From positions 308,192 to 372,191 of the forward strand of contig NZ_FNIV01000004.1 of the NCBI RefSeq assembly GCF_900104135.1: a stretch of DNA of 64,000 nucleotides, given 5' to 3'. The notes under the pieces were generated by a model. That model was not told the DNA's origin and made no database searches. It saw nothing but the letters and a program-made list of their open reading frames with translations. Positions 35,350-43,682 of this stretch are shown here, one piece after another. A program made the translations under genes and the position numbers. Origin of the DNA: Halomonas shengliensis. GTDB taxonomy: Bacteria; Pseudomonadota; Gammaproteobacteria; Pseudomonadales; Halomonadaceae. Each line of letters starts with the position of its first letter. Position 1 is the stretch's first letter.

Positions 35350-36849
35350 ATGATGACCCCCGAACGTTTCCGCGAGCTGGCCGACGCCGGCTACAACCGT
35401 ATTCCGGTCACCCGCGAGGTGCTGGCCGACCTCGACACGCCGCTCTCCACCTACCTGAAGCTCGCCAACGCGCCCTGGACCTTCCTGCTCGAATCCGTGC
35501 AGGGCGGCGAGAAGTGGGGGCGCTACTCCATCATCGGCCTGCCCAGCCGCGAGCGCATCGAGGTGCGCGGCTTCAGCATCAGCCATATCGTCGACGGCGA
35601 GCTCCATGGCGCCGCCGAGGTGGAGGACCCGCTGGCGTGGATCGAGCAGTTCCAGGCCCGCTTCAAGGTGCCGCGCCTGGACGACCAGCCGCGCTTCGAC
35701 GGCGGGCTGGTGGGCTACTTCGGCTATGACACCATCCGCTACATCGAGCCGCGCCTGCGCAGCGAGGCGGCCGCGGCCAAGCCCGACCCGCTGGGCGTCC
35801 CGGACATCCTGCTGATGGTGGCCGACGACCTGGTGGTGTTCGACAACCTCTCCGGGCGGCTGACGCTGTGGACCCACGCCAACCCCGCCGAGACCGGCGC
35901 CTACGCCGCCGCGGTGGAGCGCCTGGAGGCGCTGGAGATCCGCCTGCGCAGCGCCACCCTCAACACCGTGAGCCCCGGCACCGGCAGCGCCGCGGTGGAG
36001 GAGGGCGACTTCACCTCCGGCTTCACCGAGGCGGGCTTCAAGGCCGCGGTGGAGACCATCAAGGAGTACGTGCTGGCCGGCGACGTCATGCAGTGCGTGC
36101 CCTCCCAGCGCATGTCGATCCCCTACCGGGCCGCCCCCCTGGACCTCTACCGCGCCCTGCGCAGCCTCAATCCCTCGCCCTACATGTTCTACCTCGACCT
36201 GGGCGACCACCAGGTGGCCGGCTCCTCGCCGGAGATCCTCACCCGGCTGGAGGAGGGCGAGGTGACGGTGCGGCCCATCGCCGGCACCCGCAAGCGCGGC
36301 CGCACCGAGGCCGAGGACCAGGCGCTGGAGGAGGAGCTGCTGGCCGATCCCAAGGAGCGCGCCGAGCACCTGATGCTGATCGACCTTGGGCGCAACGACG
36401 TCGGCCGCATCAGCGAGACCGGCTCGGTGAAGGTCACCGAGGAGATGGTGGTGGAGCGCTACTCCCACGTCATGCACATCGTCTCCAACGTCACCGGCCG
36501 CCTGAAGCCCGGGCTCACCGCCATGGACGCCCTGCGCGCCACCTTCCCGGCGGGCACCGTCTCCGGGGCCCCCAAGATCCGCGCGCTGGAGATCATCGAC
36601 GAGCTGGAGCCGGTCAAGCGCGGCATCTACTCCGGGGCGGTGGGCTATCTCTCCTGGCACGGCAACCTCGACACCGCCATCGCCATCCGCACCGCGGTGA
36701 TCAAGGATGGCCAGCTCCATGTCCAGGCGGGCGCCGGCATCGTCGCCGACTCGGTGCCCGAGCAGGAGTGGCAGGAGACCCTCAACAAGGGGCGGGCGCT
36801 GTTCCGCGCCGTGGCCATGGCCGAGCGCGGCCTGGACAACCTCGAATAA
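35350..36849 (+). CDS. trpE: Anthranilate synthase component I
   Basis: 499 residues. Makes anthranilate from chorismate with the TrpG amidotransferase. The feedback-inhibition motif LLES is at 46-49. The catalytic C-terminal domain has [47 protein letters not shown] and [17 protein letters not shown]. First structural gene of trpE-trpG-trpD-trpC. Two adjacent ATGs (35350, 35353) are possible starts. Confidence 0.97.
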   Translation: MMTPERFRELADAGYNRIPVTREVLADLDTPLSTYLKLANAPWTFLLESVQGGEKWGRYSIIGLPSRERIEVRGFSISHIVDGELHGAAEVEDPLAWIEQFQARFKVPRLDDQPRFDGGLVGYFGYDTIRYIEPRLRSEAAAAKPDPLGVPDILLMVADDLVVFDNLSGRLTLWTHANPAETGAYAAAVERLEALEIRLRSATLNTVSPGTGSAAVEEGDFTSGFTEAGFKAAVETIKEYVLAGDVMQCVPSQRMSIPYRAAPLDLYRALRSLNPSPYMFYLDLGDHQVAGSSPEILTRLEEGEVTVRPIAGTRKRGRTEAEDQALEEELLADPKERAEHLMLIDLGRNDVGRISETGSVKVTEEMVVERYSHVMHIVSNVTGRLKPGLTAMDALRATFPAGTVSGAPKIRALEIIDELEPVKRGIYSGAVGYLSWHGNLDTAIAIRTAVIKDGQLHVQAGAGIVADSVPEQEWQETLNKGRALFRAVAMAERGLDNLE

Positions 36850-36865
36850 GGCGCCGGAGAGAGCC

Positions 36866-37474
36866 ATGAATGTCTGCATGATCGACAACTACGACAGCTT
36901 CACCTTCAACGTGGTGCAGTACCTGGGGGAGCTGGGCGCCGAGGTGACCACCTACCGCAACGACGCCATCACCCTGGCCGAGATCGAGGCCATGGCCCCG
37001 AGCCACCTGGTGATCTCCCCCGGGCCCTGCACCCCGGACCAGGCCGGCATCTCGCTGGCGGCCATCCGCCACTTCGCCGGCCGGCTGCCGATACTGGGCA
37101 TCTGCCTGGGCCACCAGGCGATCGGCCAGGTCTACGGCGGCGAGGTGGTGCGCGCCCCCCAGGTGATGCACGGCAAGACCTCGGCCATCCGCCACACCGG
37201 CCAGGGGGTGTTCGAGGGCCTCGAGGATCCCCTGGAGGTGACCCGCTACCACTCGCTGGTGGTGGCCCGGGAGACCCTCCCCGACTGCCTGGAGATCACC
37301 GCCTGGACCGATGACGACGACGTCACCCCGGGGCTGATCATGGGGCTGCGCCACCGCGAGCTCGACGTCGAGGGCGTGCAGTTCCACCCCGAGTCGATCC
37401 TCAGCCGCCAGGGCCACGACCTGCTGGCCAACTTCCTCAAGCGCCGCGCGCCGGCGCCGCTGGGCCAAGCCTGA
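36866..37474 (+). CDS. trpG: Anthranilate synthase component II (glutamine amidotransferase)
   Basis: 202 residues. Class I amidotransferase: [10 protein letters not shown] at the start, oxyanion [11 protein letters not shown], nucleophile Cys80 in GICLGHQ, and the His/Glu pair in GVQFHPES. Supplies ammonia to TrpE, and in many bacteria the same subunit serves PabB; no pabA is in this window although pabB is. Start at the ATG with GAGAGAG upstream, 16 bases after trpE. Confidence 0.96.
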   Translation: MNVCMIDNYDSFTFNVVQYLGELGAEVTTYRNDAITLAEIEAMAPSHLVISPGPCTPDQAGISLAAIRHFAGRLPILGICLGHQAIGQVYGGEVVRAPQVMHGKTSAIRHTGQGVFEGLEDPLEVTRYHSLVVARETLPDCLEITAWTDDDDVTPGLIMGLRHRELDVEGVQFHPESILSRQGHDLLANFLKRRAPAPLGQA

Positions 37475-37487
37475 CGCAAGGAGACCC

Positions 37488-38510
37488 ATGATGCAGATGC
37501 GAGATGCCCTCGGCGCCCTGATGCGCCGCGAGAACCTCGGCTTCGCCGCGACCCACGAGATCATGCGCCAGATTATGACCGGGGAAGCCAGTGACCCGCA
37601 GATCGCCGCCTTCCTGATGGGCATGGCGATGAAGGGCGAGACTGCCGAGGAGATCAGCGCCGCCGCCCAGGTGATGCGCGAGCTGATGAAGCCGGTCCAC
37701 CTCGGCGCCGACAACGTGGTCGACATCGTCGGCACCGGCGGCGACGGCGCCAACCTGTTCAACGTCTCCACCGCCTCAAGCTTCGTGGTCGCCGCCGCCG
37801 GCGGCCACGTCGCCAAGCACGGCAACCGCGGGGTGTCGTCGTCGTCGGGCAGCGCCGATCTCTTCTCGGTGGCCGGCATCCACCTCGACCTGGATGCCGA
37901 GCAGGTGGCGCGCTGCATCGAGCAGGTGGGTGTGGGCTTCATGTTCGCCCCCAACCACCACCCGGCGATGCGCTACGCCGTGGCGCCGCGCCGCGAGATG
38001 GGCGTGCGCACCCTGTTCAACATCCTCGGCCCGCTGACCAACCCCGCCGGCGCCCCCAACCAGGTGCTCGGCGTCTATGCCCCGGAGCTGGTGCCGCTGA
38101 TGGCCGACGTGCTGCGCCGCCTGGGCAGCCGCCACGTGCTGGTGGTGCATGCCGAGGATGGCCTGGACGAGATCTCCCTGGCCCAGCCGACCCTGGTGGC
38201 CGAGCTCCGGGAGGGCGAGATCCATGAGTACGTGATCACCCCGGAGGCGCTCGGCGTCAAGCGCCAGCCCCTGGACCCGCTGCGGGTCGCCTCCGCCGAG
38301 GAAAGCCTGCGCCTGGTGGAGCAGGCCCTGGTGGGCGAGGGGCCGGCGGCGGACATCGTCGCGCTCAATGCCGGCGCGGCCCTCTATGCCGCGGACGTCG
38401 CCGACAGCCTCGAGGAGGGGGTGGCCCTGGCCCAGGACGCCCAGGCCTCCAAGCTGCCCCTGGAGAAGCTCAGGGAGCTGGCCAACTTCACCCGCGTCTT
38501 CCTGCAGTGA
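37488..38510 (+). CDS. trpD: Anthranilate phosphoribosyltransferase
   Basis: 340 residues. Transfers the phosphoribosyl group from PRPP to anthranilate. PRPP-binding motif GTGGDG at 82-87, [33 protein letters not shown], and [10 protein letters not shown]. It starts 13 bases after trpG with AAGGAG ahead of the ATG. Confidence 0.97.
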   Translation: MMQMRDALGALMRRENLGFAATHEIMRQIMTGEASDPQIAAFLMGMAMKGETAEEISAAAQVMRELMKPVHLGADNVVDIVGTGGDGANLFNVSTASSFVVAAAGGHVAKHGNRGVSSSSGSADLFSVAGIHLDLDAEQVARCIEQVGVGFMFAPNHHPAMRYAVAPRREMGVRTLFNILGPLTNPAGAPNQVLGVYAPELVPLMADVLRRLGSRHVLVVHAEDGLDEISLAQPTLVAELREGEIHEYVITPEALGVKRQPLDPLRVASAEESLRLVEQALVGEGPAADIVALNAGAALYAADVADSLEEGVALAQDAQASKLPLEKLRELANFTRVFLQ

Positions 38511-38535
38511 GCACCCATCGACTAGGAGTTACCCC

Positions 38536-39339
38536 ATGAGCGGTTTCGCCCCCCCGACCATCCTGACTCGCATCCTCCAGCGCAAGGAGGAGGAGGTCGC
38601 CGAACGCCGCCGTGCGGTCTCCGAGGCCGAGCTGCTGCGCCTGGCCGCCGAGCAGGGGGCACCCCGGGGCTTCAACGCGGCGCTGGCGCGGCGCATCGCC
38701 CAGGGCGATCCGGCGGTGATCGCTGAGGTCAAGAAGGCCTCCCCCTCCCGGGGTGTGATCCGTGAGGACTTCCGCCCCGGCGAGATCGCCGCCAGCTACA
38801 CCGAGGGCGGCGCCGCCTGCCTCTCGGTGCTCACCGACGCCGACTTCTTCCAGGGCCATGAGGACTACCTGATCGAGGCCCGCGACGCCTGCGCGCTGCC
38901 GGTGATCCGCAAGGACTTCATCACCCACGGTTACCAGGTGAGCGAGGCCCGCGCCATCGGCGCCGACTGCATCCTGCTGATCGTCGCCGCCCTGGAGGAT
39001 GCGCAGATGGCCGAGCTGCATCGCCAGGCCATCGAGCTCGGCATGGACGTGCTGGTGGAGGTCCACGACGCCCACGAGCTTGAGCGGGCGCTGGCCCTGG
39101 ACCTCGACCTGGTGGGCATCAACAACCGCGACCTGCACACCTTCGAGACCCGCCTGGACACCACCCTGGAGCTGCTGCCGCGCATTCCCGGCGGAGTCAC
39201 GGTGGTCACCGAGTCCGGCATCCACACCCCCGGCGACGTGCTGCGCATGCGCGAGCACGACGTCAACGCCTTCCTGGTCGGCGAGGCCTTCATGCGCGAG
39301 GCCGACCCCGGTCAGGCGCTCCGGCGGCTGTTCTTCTAG
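38536..39339 (+). CDS. trpC: Indole-3-glycerol-phosphate synthase
   Basis: 267 residues. TIM barrel with [43 protein letters not shown] and VTESGI. A monofunctional TrpC (no TrpF domain), as in pseudomonads. TAGGAG ribosome site. Last gene of the block; trpF, trpB and trpA are not here. A 15-bp perfect palindrome follows. Confidence 0.97.
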   Translation: MSGFAPPTILTRILQRKEEEVAERRRAVSEAELLRLAAEQGAPRGFNAALARRIAQGDPAVIAEVKKASPSRGVIREDFRPGEIAASYTEGGAACLSVLTDADFFQGHEDYLIEARDACALPVIRKDFITHGYQVSEARAIGADCILLIVAALEDAQMAELHRQAIELGMDVLVEVHDAHELERALALDLDLVGINNRDLHTFETRLDTTLELLPRIPGGVTVVTESGIHTPGDVLRMREHDVNAFLVGEAFMREADPGQALRRLFF

Positions 39340-39360
39340 GCGCTTCAGGCCACGTAACAT

Positions 39361-39392
39361 GCCAGCGGGCAGCCCTAGGGCTGCCCGCTGGC
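39361..39392. terminator. Strong palindromic hairpin between trpC and the TonB receptor gene
   Basis: A perfect 15-bp inverted repeat (39361-39375 and 39378-39392) with only TA between the arms. No T-run on either side. It separates two convergent genes and most likely ends or protects both transcripts. Confidence 0.7.
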
Positions 39393-39410
39393 GTAACGAG
39401 ACCTGACCGA

Positions 39411-41492
39411 CTAGAAACTCAGCTCCAGGCCGGCGTAGAAGGTGCGTCCTGCGGCGGGTTCGTAGTAACGCCCCCCGAAGGCATTGATGCGCACATTCTC
39501 GTAGTAGGCCTCGTCGAGCAGGTTGCGGATGCCCAGGTTGGCGCTCAGGTGGGTAGCCCCGTCGCCGAGTCGCCAGCCGTCGCCGGCCTTGAGGTTGAAC
39601 AGCCAGTGGTCGTCGATCGTTACCTCGTTGGCGTTGTCGGCGTAGTAGTCGCCGGTGTACTGGGCCTCGAGGCTGGCGAAACGGTCCCCGTTGCCGTACC
39701 AGGTCAGGGCGTTGTGCCACACCTGCCTCGGCTGCCCCGGGAGGCGGTTGTCGCTGAAGTCGTTGCTGCCGTCGTCGAACCTGTCGAACCGGTAGTCGGC
39801 CAGCGTCAGGGCACTGGTCAGCCGCCAGGCCAGGGAGAAGCTCCAGTCCACGCCCAGTTCGATGCCGTCGCGGGAGGTCTTGCCGGCGTTCTCGTAGTAG
39901 GTACGGCCGTCGGTGGCCTCGTAGGCGATCAGCTCGTCATCGACGTCGACCGAGAAGGCGACCAGCTCATAGCGCAGGCCGTTGCCGAAGATGCCACGCA
40001 GGCCGACCTCGCGGTTCAGTGCCTTCTGGGGCTGGACCTCGGGATTGAAGCCGCCACGTCCGTCGTCACGGGCGAATTCCGTGAAGGTAGGCGTCTCGAA
40101 GGCATTGCCGAGCGTGGCATATACCTGATGGTCGGGGTGGTAGCGATAGCTCAGTCCTAGGCTGCCGGTCCATTCGCGGAAGGTGCGCTCGCCGCTGTCA
40201 TCACGACCGTCATCGAAGTAGCGGTCATCGATGGTCATGCGGACCTGGTCGTGACGCAGCCCGGCGCTCAGGTCGAGTGCGTCGGTCAGCCCCAGCTCGG
40301 TCTGCAGGAAGACACCGGCGGAGGTGGCGTTTTGCTGTTCGTCGGCGGTGATGCCGGTGACCCTGCCCTGGGCATCCACCGAGCGACGGCCGCGGTCGTC
40401 CTCCTGGCGGGCCAGGTCGACCCCGGTGACATAACGCAGCGGTAGGTCTCCCAGGGTGGCCGCACCGGTATAGTCGGCGCCGCCGCCGTAGTAGTTCCGC
40501 TCATAGTCGATCAGGCTGCTGCCCGGGAAGGGCAACTGCTGCTCGAAGTCGCGACGGCTGACGAAGCCACGGACATTGACCTCGCCCCCCAGGGCGTCGC
40601 GGTCCTCGTAGTGCAACCCGACCAGCTGCTGTGCCACCTCCTGTCCCGAGTCGAGCTCGATGGCGATGTCACGGGCCTGGCGAGGATCCTCGGCGACCTC
40701 GTCCAGGGTCAGGGCGCTGGGATCCTCGGCGGTCGGCATGTCGAGGACATTGACCAGGGCCGAGAGGGTCCGGTCATCATCCAGGCGGTAGCCGAGCCGG
40801 GCATTGAGCAGCCGCTTCTCCACCCGGCTCTGCTCCCGGTAGCCGTCGAAGTCCAGCGCCGACACGCTGACGCTGTGCACCCAGTTGCCGGATTCCCCGC
40901 CACTGCGCACGGCGAGCTTGCGGAAGTCGTCGCTGCCCCCCTGCAGGCGAACGCTGGGCGAGCGACGCACCTCGCTGCCGTCGCCGGTGGTGATGTCGAT
41001 CACCCCACCCGCGGCGTTGCCGTAGAGCACCGAGGAGGGGCCGCGGATCACCTCGATGCGCTCGGCGCTGTCGAGGTCCACCGCATCGATCTGGGCCTGG
41101 CCATCGGGCAGGGTGTAGGGGATGCCATCGACGCGGATATGCAGGCCGCGGATGCCGAAGGTCCCGCGCGCGCCGAAGCCCCGGCTGGAAATGCGCTGCC
41201 CCTGGGCGAAGTTGTCGCGGTTCTGCAGGAAGACCCCGGGCACCCCGTCCAGGGCCTCGTCCAGCCGCACGCCCTGCTGGCCCTGATGGATCTCCTCCTG
41301 GCCCAGGGTCGAGACGGCAGCCGGGGTGTCATAGAGGCTTCGCGTCAGCCGTGGTGCGCTGATGGTGATGGTGGGCAGCTGGCGAGTCGCCGCGTCATCG
41401 CCAGCCGGCTCGTTGCCCTCCTGAGCCATGGTCTGGGCAGAAGCGGCGGCCACCCCTCCCAGCAACACCAGCAGCGAAACCCCCTTGTTCAT
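39411..41492 (-). CDS. pqqU: TonB-dependent receptor, PqqU/YncD-like (predicted PQQ importer)
   Basis: 693 residues (E. coli YncD/PqqU about 700). Signal peptide 1-23, a TonB box-like LPTITIS, then a plug domain. Several stretches look very like E. coli PqqU as I recall it: DTPAAVS, GVPGVFLQNRDNFAQ, SRGFGARGTFGIRG, VDGIPYTLPDGQAQ, VIRGPSSVLYGNAAGGV. In the barrel, NAFETPTFTEF, GRTYYENAGKTSRDGIELG and GGRYYEPAAGRTFYAGLEL near the C terminus also correspond. PqqU takes up pyrroloquinoline quinone. It is divergent from a PQQ-type dehydrogenase gene, which supports the call. AAGGA lies 9 bases before the ATG at 41492. Confidence 0.75.
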   Translation of the reverse strand: MNKGVSLLVLLGGVAAASAQTMAQEGNEPAGDDAATRQLPTITISAPRLTRSLYDTPAAVSTLGQEEIHQGQQGVRLDEALDGVPGVFLQNRDNFAQGQRISSRGFGARGTFGIRGLHIRVDGIPYTLPDGQAQIDAVDLDSAERIEVIRGPSSVLYGNAAGGVIDITTGDGSEVRRSPSVRLQGGSDDFRKLAVRSGGESGNWVHSVSVSALDFDGYREQSRVEKRLLNARLGYRLDDDRTLSALVNVLDMPTAEDPSALTLDEVAEDPRQARDIAIELDSGQEVAQQLVGLHYEDRDALGGEVNVRGFVSRRDFEQQLPFPGSSLIDYERNYYGGGADYTGAATLGDLPLRYVTGVDLARQEDDRGRRSVDAQGRVTGITADEQQNATSAGVFLQTELGLTDALDLSAGLRHDQVRMTIDDRYFDDGRDDSGERTFREWTGSLGLSYRYHPDHQVYATLGNAFETPTFTEFARDDGRGGFNPEVQPQKALNREVGLRGIFGNGLRYELVAFSVDVDDELIAYEATDGRTYYENAGKTSRDGIELGVDWSFSLAWRLTSALTLADYRFDRFDDGSNDFSDNRLPGQPRQVWHNALTWYGNGDRFASLEAQYTGDYYADNANEVTIDDHWLFNLKAGDGWRLGDGATHLSANLGIRNLLDEAYYENVRINAFGGRYYEPAAGRTFYAGLELSF

Positions 41493-41706
41493 GGCGCGTG
41501 TCCTTCTGCCTGACGGATTATTGTTGTTGTGGCGATTGTCTCCCGCAGGCGGGTGACGAGATGCCAGAGCACAGTGTAGCGACCTCGGGCATTTTCGTTG
41601 GCAGGAAAACGGCCTGGCTTTAAACGCTGGGTGGGGCGGATGATCGCGTGAAGGATTCAGCAGCTCGCGGTGTTGCATCTCGATGGGCATGGATTGGTCT
41701 GACAAC

Positions 41707-41735
41707 TTGACGTCATCCCGACCGCCACCTTAACT
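41707..41735 (+). promoter_or_regulatory. Possible promoter of the PQQ-type dehydrogenase gene
   Basis: TTGACG (41707-41712), 17 bases, TTAACT (41730-41735), about 47 bases before the ATG. The -35 lies within the palindrome TGACGTCA (41708-41715), a possible regulator site. Confidence 0.4.
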
Positions 41736-41781
41736 CATCACCTGTCGGCCTTATGAGAGACCGGCGCAACAGGAGATGATA

Positions 41782-43062
41782 ATGAACAACAAGTTCCTCA
41801 CTATCGGGCTCGCGACAGGGGCCCTCACCATTCCCTACGCCAGTCTTCAGGCTCAACAGCAGGGGGAGGTGCTGGAAAAGCTGTCGAGTTTCCAGAGCAC
41901 CGGCACCACCGAGTTCACCGTGATAGACCAGGATACCGACGGCGCCGATGCGATTCGCCGCACCCTTGAGCGTATCGAGCTTCCCGAAGGGTTCCGGATC
42001 GATCTCTATGCGCTGGTTCCCGATGCACGCCATATGGCGGTGGGGCCCCAGGGCGTGGTGACCTTCGTCGGCACCCGCAAGACCGAGATCTGGGCGGTGA
42101 CGGATCGCGACAAGGACCGCGTGGCCGACGAGGTCAAGAACTTCGCGCCGTCACTGGTCAAGGCCATCCCCAATGGCCCCTGCTTTTCGCCGGACGGCAT
42201 GCTCTATGTTGCCGAGCAGAATCGGGTGCTGGCCTATCCGGCCGCCGAGTTCTTCTACGAGAGCCCCGACGTGGTGGCCGTACCGGTCGTGCCAGGGGGC
42301 GAGCTGATTCCGGAGGAGCATGTCAGCTACAACCATACCGCGCGAGTCTGTGATGTCGGCCCCGATGGCAAGCTCTACATCTCCCTCGGCCAGCCCTATA
42401 ACGTTCCGCCTGAGGAGCATCTGGCGACCTTCGAGGAGGTCGGTATCGGCGGCATCATTCGCATGGATCAGGACGGCAGCAACCGCGAGGTGTACACCTA
42501 CGGCGTGCGTAATTCGGTCGGCCACGACTTCCATCCCGAGACCGGAAATCTCTGGTTTACCGACAATCAGGTAGACGGAATGGGCGACGATATTCCGCCC
42601 GGCGAGATCAACCGGCAGACCGAGAAGGGACAGAACTTCGGCTTCCCCTGGTATGGCGGTGGTGACGTGCGCACGCATGAATATGAGGGCCATGAGGTGC
42701 CGGACGATGTGGTCTTCCCGGTGGTCGAGACGGTGGCCCACGCGGCGGATCTGGGCATGATCTTCTACACCGGGAGCATGTTCCCTGAAGCCTACCAGGG
42801 AGGGATCTTCTCTGCACAACACGGCTCCTGGAACCGTACCGAGCCGGTGGGGGCCCGTGTGATGTTCACCCCGGTGGATGCCGAGGGGAACGTCACCGGT
42901 GAGACGGTACCTTTCGCCGAGGGGTGGCTGGACGAGAACGGTGAGTATCTGGGACGACCGGTAGATGTCGCACAACTCCGTGACGGCTCGCTGCTGGTCT
43001 CCGATGATCTGGCCGGCGCGGTCTATCGCATCTCCTACAGTGACTCCAGCAGCAATGAGTGA
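41782..43062 (+). CDS. PQQ-dependent sugar (sorbosone-type) dehydrogenase
   Basis: 426 residues. A signal peptide (to about residue 24) directs it to the periplasm. The body has the six-bladed propeller pattern of soluble glucose/sorbosone dehydrogenases: VGPQGVVTFVGTR, FSPDGMLYVAEQNRV, YTYGVRNSVGHDFHPETGNLWFTDNQ and QHGSWNRTEPVGARV (HGSWNR 347-352). It would oxidise a sugar or aldehyde with PQQ and pass electrons to the cytochrome c encoded next. AGGAG fits the ATG at 41782 better than the one at 41776. Its codon use is less GC-biased than its neighbours, so horizontal gain is possible. Confidence 0.82.
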   Translation: MNNKFLTIGLATGALTIPYASLQAQQQGEVLEKLSSFQSTGTTEFTVIDQDTDGADAIRRTLERIELPEGFRIDLYALVPDARHMAVGPQGVVTFVGTRKTEIWAVTDRDKDRVADEVKNFAPSLVKAIPNGPCFSPDGMLYVAEQNRVLAYPAAEFFYESPDVVAVPVVPGGELIPEEHVSYNHTARVCDVGPDGKLYISLGQPYNVPPEEHLATFEEVGIGGIIRMDQDGSNREVYTYGVRNSVGHDFHPETGNLWFTDNQVDGMGDDIPPGEINRQTEKGQNFGFPWYGGGDVRTHEYEGHEVPDDVVFPVVETVAHAADLGMIFYTGSMFPEAYQGGIFSAQHGSWNRTEPVGARVMFTPVDAEGNVTGETVPFAEGWLDENGEYLGRPVDVAQLRDGSLLVSDDLAGAVYRISYSDSSSNE

Positions 43063-43111
43063 CGCTGGTCGCGCCGGTGAGGGAGCCACCGGTGCCACTC
43101 GAGGAGCCGCG

Positions 43112-43438
43112 ATGAACCTTCTTCGTCACCTGTTGTTGGGGGCATTCCTGCTGGTGTGGGCCTCGGCGGTGCACGCCGCCGATCCGGCGCAAGGCCGCGA
43201 ACTGGCGAGCCAGTGCCGTACCTGTCACGGCATCGATGGTGTCGCCAAGATTCCGATTGCTCCCCATCTGGCAGGAGAGAGCCGCATCTACCTGGAGACC
43301 CAGCTCAAGGCGTTTCGCAGCGGCAAGCGCGAACACGAGATGATGTCCGTGATCGCGAAGGACCTGAGCGATGAGGAGATCTCCCATCTCGCCGCCTGGT
43401 ACGAGTCGATAGAGTTCAGTGTCACCCTGCCCGAGTAG
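43112..43438 (+). CDS. Small periplasmic c-type cytochrome
   Basis: 108 residues: signal peptide 1-22 (ending VHA), then one class I cytochrome c domain. The haem motif is CRTCH (Cys35, Cys38, His39), and [23 protein letters not shown] holds the likely axial Met. Probably the electron acceptor of the preceding PQQ-type dehydrogenase, 49 bases upstream. The ATG at 43112 has GAGGAG close by; an upstream ATG in this frame would give no signal peptide at the N terminus. A tetranucleotide repeat follows 12 bases after the stop. Confidence 0.85.
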   Translation: MNLLRHLLLGAFLLVWASAVHAADPAQGRELASQCRTCHGIDGVAKIPIAPHLAGESRIYLETQLKAFRSGKREHEMMSVIAKDLSDEEISHLAAWYESIEFSVTLPE

Positions 43439-43450
43439 CCCATACTCGTC

Positions 43451-43490
43451 ATCCATCCATCCATCCATCCATCCATCCATCCATCCATCC
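43451..43490. repeat. Tetranucleotide microsatellite (ATCC)10
   Basis: Ten uninterrupted copies of ATCC in the 3' untranslated stretch between the cytochrome c stop and its terminator. Such tracts change copy number by slipped-strand mispairing. It is non-coding in the likely annotation, so any effect would be on the transcript end. Confidence 0.95.
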
Positions 43491-43505
43491 ATCTATACCC
43501 ATCCT

Positions 43506-43537
43506 GCCGCCCGGTTCTCACCGGGCGGCGTTGTTTT
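43506..43537 (+). terminator. Rho-independent terminator after the cytochrome c gene
   Basis: A perfect 10-bp stem, GCCGCCCGGT / ACCGGGCGGC, with loop TCTC, followed by GTTGTTTT. It ends the dehydrogenase-cytochrome operon and overlaps the 3' end of a small reverse ORF. Confidence 0.88.
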
Positions 43538-43670
43538 CCGGATGATGTCTGTCGGTAGAGGAGACGCCTGGCTTATCGATGGAGGAGCCACCAGAGTCCG
43601 AGATCATGACGCCGACCACCAGTACCGCGGCCACGAGGATCAGGCCAACCAGGATCAGCGTGCGTTGCAT
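43518..43670 (-). CDS. Putative 50-residue single-span membrane protein
   Basis: [20 protein letters not shown] begins a protein with one hydrophobic helix (residues 4-23) and a short polar tail rich in Ser, His and Asn. AGGGAG lies 7 bases before the ATG, and the start is 12 bases after the stop of the antiporter gene, so it is the second gene of that operon. Its end overlaps the opposing terminator. No family is recognised; it could be a small subunit of the antiporter or an unrelated small membrane protein. Confidence 0.55.
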   Translation of the reverse strand: MQRTLILVGLILVAAVLVVGVMISDSGGSSIDKPGVSSTDRHHPENNAAR

Positions 43671-43682
43671 GGCGGTCTCCCT

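Noticed and set aside
35118..35351. Reverse ORF in the trpE leader region
   Set aside because: Opposite to the trpE promoter and leader; no ribosome site or family resemblance.
42893..43492. Reverse ORF that starts in the (GGAT)n tract with MDGWMDGW repeats
   Set aside because: Tempting as a phase-variable gene because its start lies in the repeat. However, it runs antisense to the cytochrome c and dehydrogenase genes, has no domain, and the repeat lies upstream of a real forward terminator.
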